Positions 6,161 to 6,237 of a DNA stretch of 6,237 bases are shown here, in pieces. Below the pieces are notes generated by a model. It worked only from the letters and a program-made list of their open reading frames with translations, searched no databases and was not told the origin of the DNA. Where the stretch lies: positions 1 to 6,237 of the forward strand of contig JBQTGY010000131.1 of assembly GCA_052390415.1 (NCBI GenBank), given 5' to 3'. Numbering within the stretch: position 1 is the first letter of the stretch; each line of letters starts with the position of its first letter. This DNA is from JANNWF01 sp052390415. GTDB lineage: Bacteria > Pseudomonadota > Gammaproteobacteria > Xanthomonadales > Xanthomonadaceae. Made by a program: the position numbers and the translations under genes.

Positions 6161-6220
6161 CCTCGGCGGCGGCCGAGTCACTTTTCTTTGCTTCGCCAAA
6201 GAAAAGTAACCAAAAGAAAG
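6161..6220. repeat. Twin-hairpin intergenic repeat at the right edge
   Basis: Two hairpins sit side by side. The first is CTCGGC (6162-6167) with GCCGAG (6172-6177) around a 4-nt loop. The second is an 11-bp perfect stem, ACTTTTCTTTG (6180-6190) with CAAAGAAAAGT (6197-6207), around CTTCGC. The right arm is then nearly repeated: CCAAAGAAAAG (6196-6206) and CCAAAAGAAAG (6210-6220). The AAAAGTAACCAAAAGAAAGG stretch is one I recall as very frequent in intergenic DNA of Xanthomonadales and relatives. There is no coding potential that I believe. The element probably continues past position 6237. Confidence 0.55.
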
Positions 6221-6237
6221 GCGACCCGAGCATCGCG

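Noticed and set aside
5687..6199. Minus-strand open frame spanning the end of phoU and the downstream repeats
   Set aside because: Most of it is antisense to phoU, and the rest translates the repeat DNA into peptides such as SWTPAYAGKT, known artefacts of dispersed repeats.
6039..6233. 64-codon minus-strand frame in the region after phoU
   Set aside because: It is made entirely of the palindromes and repeats (for example LDSSLRRKDEQ), with no independent sign of coding.
1..6237. CRISPR array, tRNA or rRNA genes, insertion sequence, toxin-antitoxin or defence system
   Set aside because: I looked for regularly spaced repeats, cloverleaf and rRNA signatures, transposase motifs and terminal inverted repeats, and saw none. 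The window is a conventional phosphate-uptake locus.

Overview
The window carries a complete high-affinity phosphate uptake and signalling operon, pstS-pstC-pstA-pstB-phoU, on the + strand (1600-6023). Two genes run the other way: an ExoD-family membrane protein (777-1382) and the N-terminal 230 residues of glutamine-hydrolysing asparagine synthetase AsnB (1-691, running off the left edge). The DNA is GC-rich with matching codon use. The gene content, the close AsnB match to the enterobacterial protein, and the repetitive DNA after phoU suggest a gammaproteobacterium, plausibly of the Xanthomonadales group. That placement is an inference from memory and was not checked by any search.

Layout. 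Positions 1-691 (-): asnB, truncated by the window. 692-776: short gap with a weak candidate asnB promoter. 777-1382 (-): ExoD-family protein. 1383-1599: divergent intergenic region with a well-formed Pho box and an overlapping sigma70-like promoter ahead of pstS. 1600-6023: five tightly packed genes. The pstS-pstC gap is 32 bp, the pstC stop and pstA start share one base, the pstA-pstB gap is 5 bp (or the two genes overlap, depending on the pstB start), and the pstB-phoU gap is 20 bp. 6024-6237: non-coding and rich in inverted repeats. It holds a nested palindrome just after phoU, a degenerate copy of what looks like a dispersed chromosomal repeat, and a pair of adjacent hairpins at the right edge.

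How the genes work together. PstS is a lipoprotein that captures phosphate outside the inner membrane. PstC and PstA form the channel, PstB supplies ATP hydrolysis, and PhoU links transporter state to the PhoR/PhoB two-component system. The tandem 11-bp Pho-box units upstream of pstS imply PhoB activates the operon under phosphate starvation, closing the usual feedback loop. The phoB and phoR genes are not in this window.

I see no undescribed system here. The points most worth a second look are the extended Pho box, the SphX-like PstS paired with an otherwise ordinary operon, and the structured repeats after phoU.
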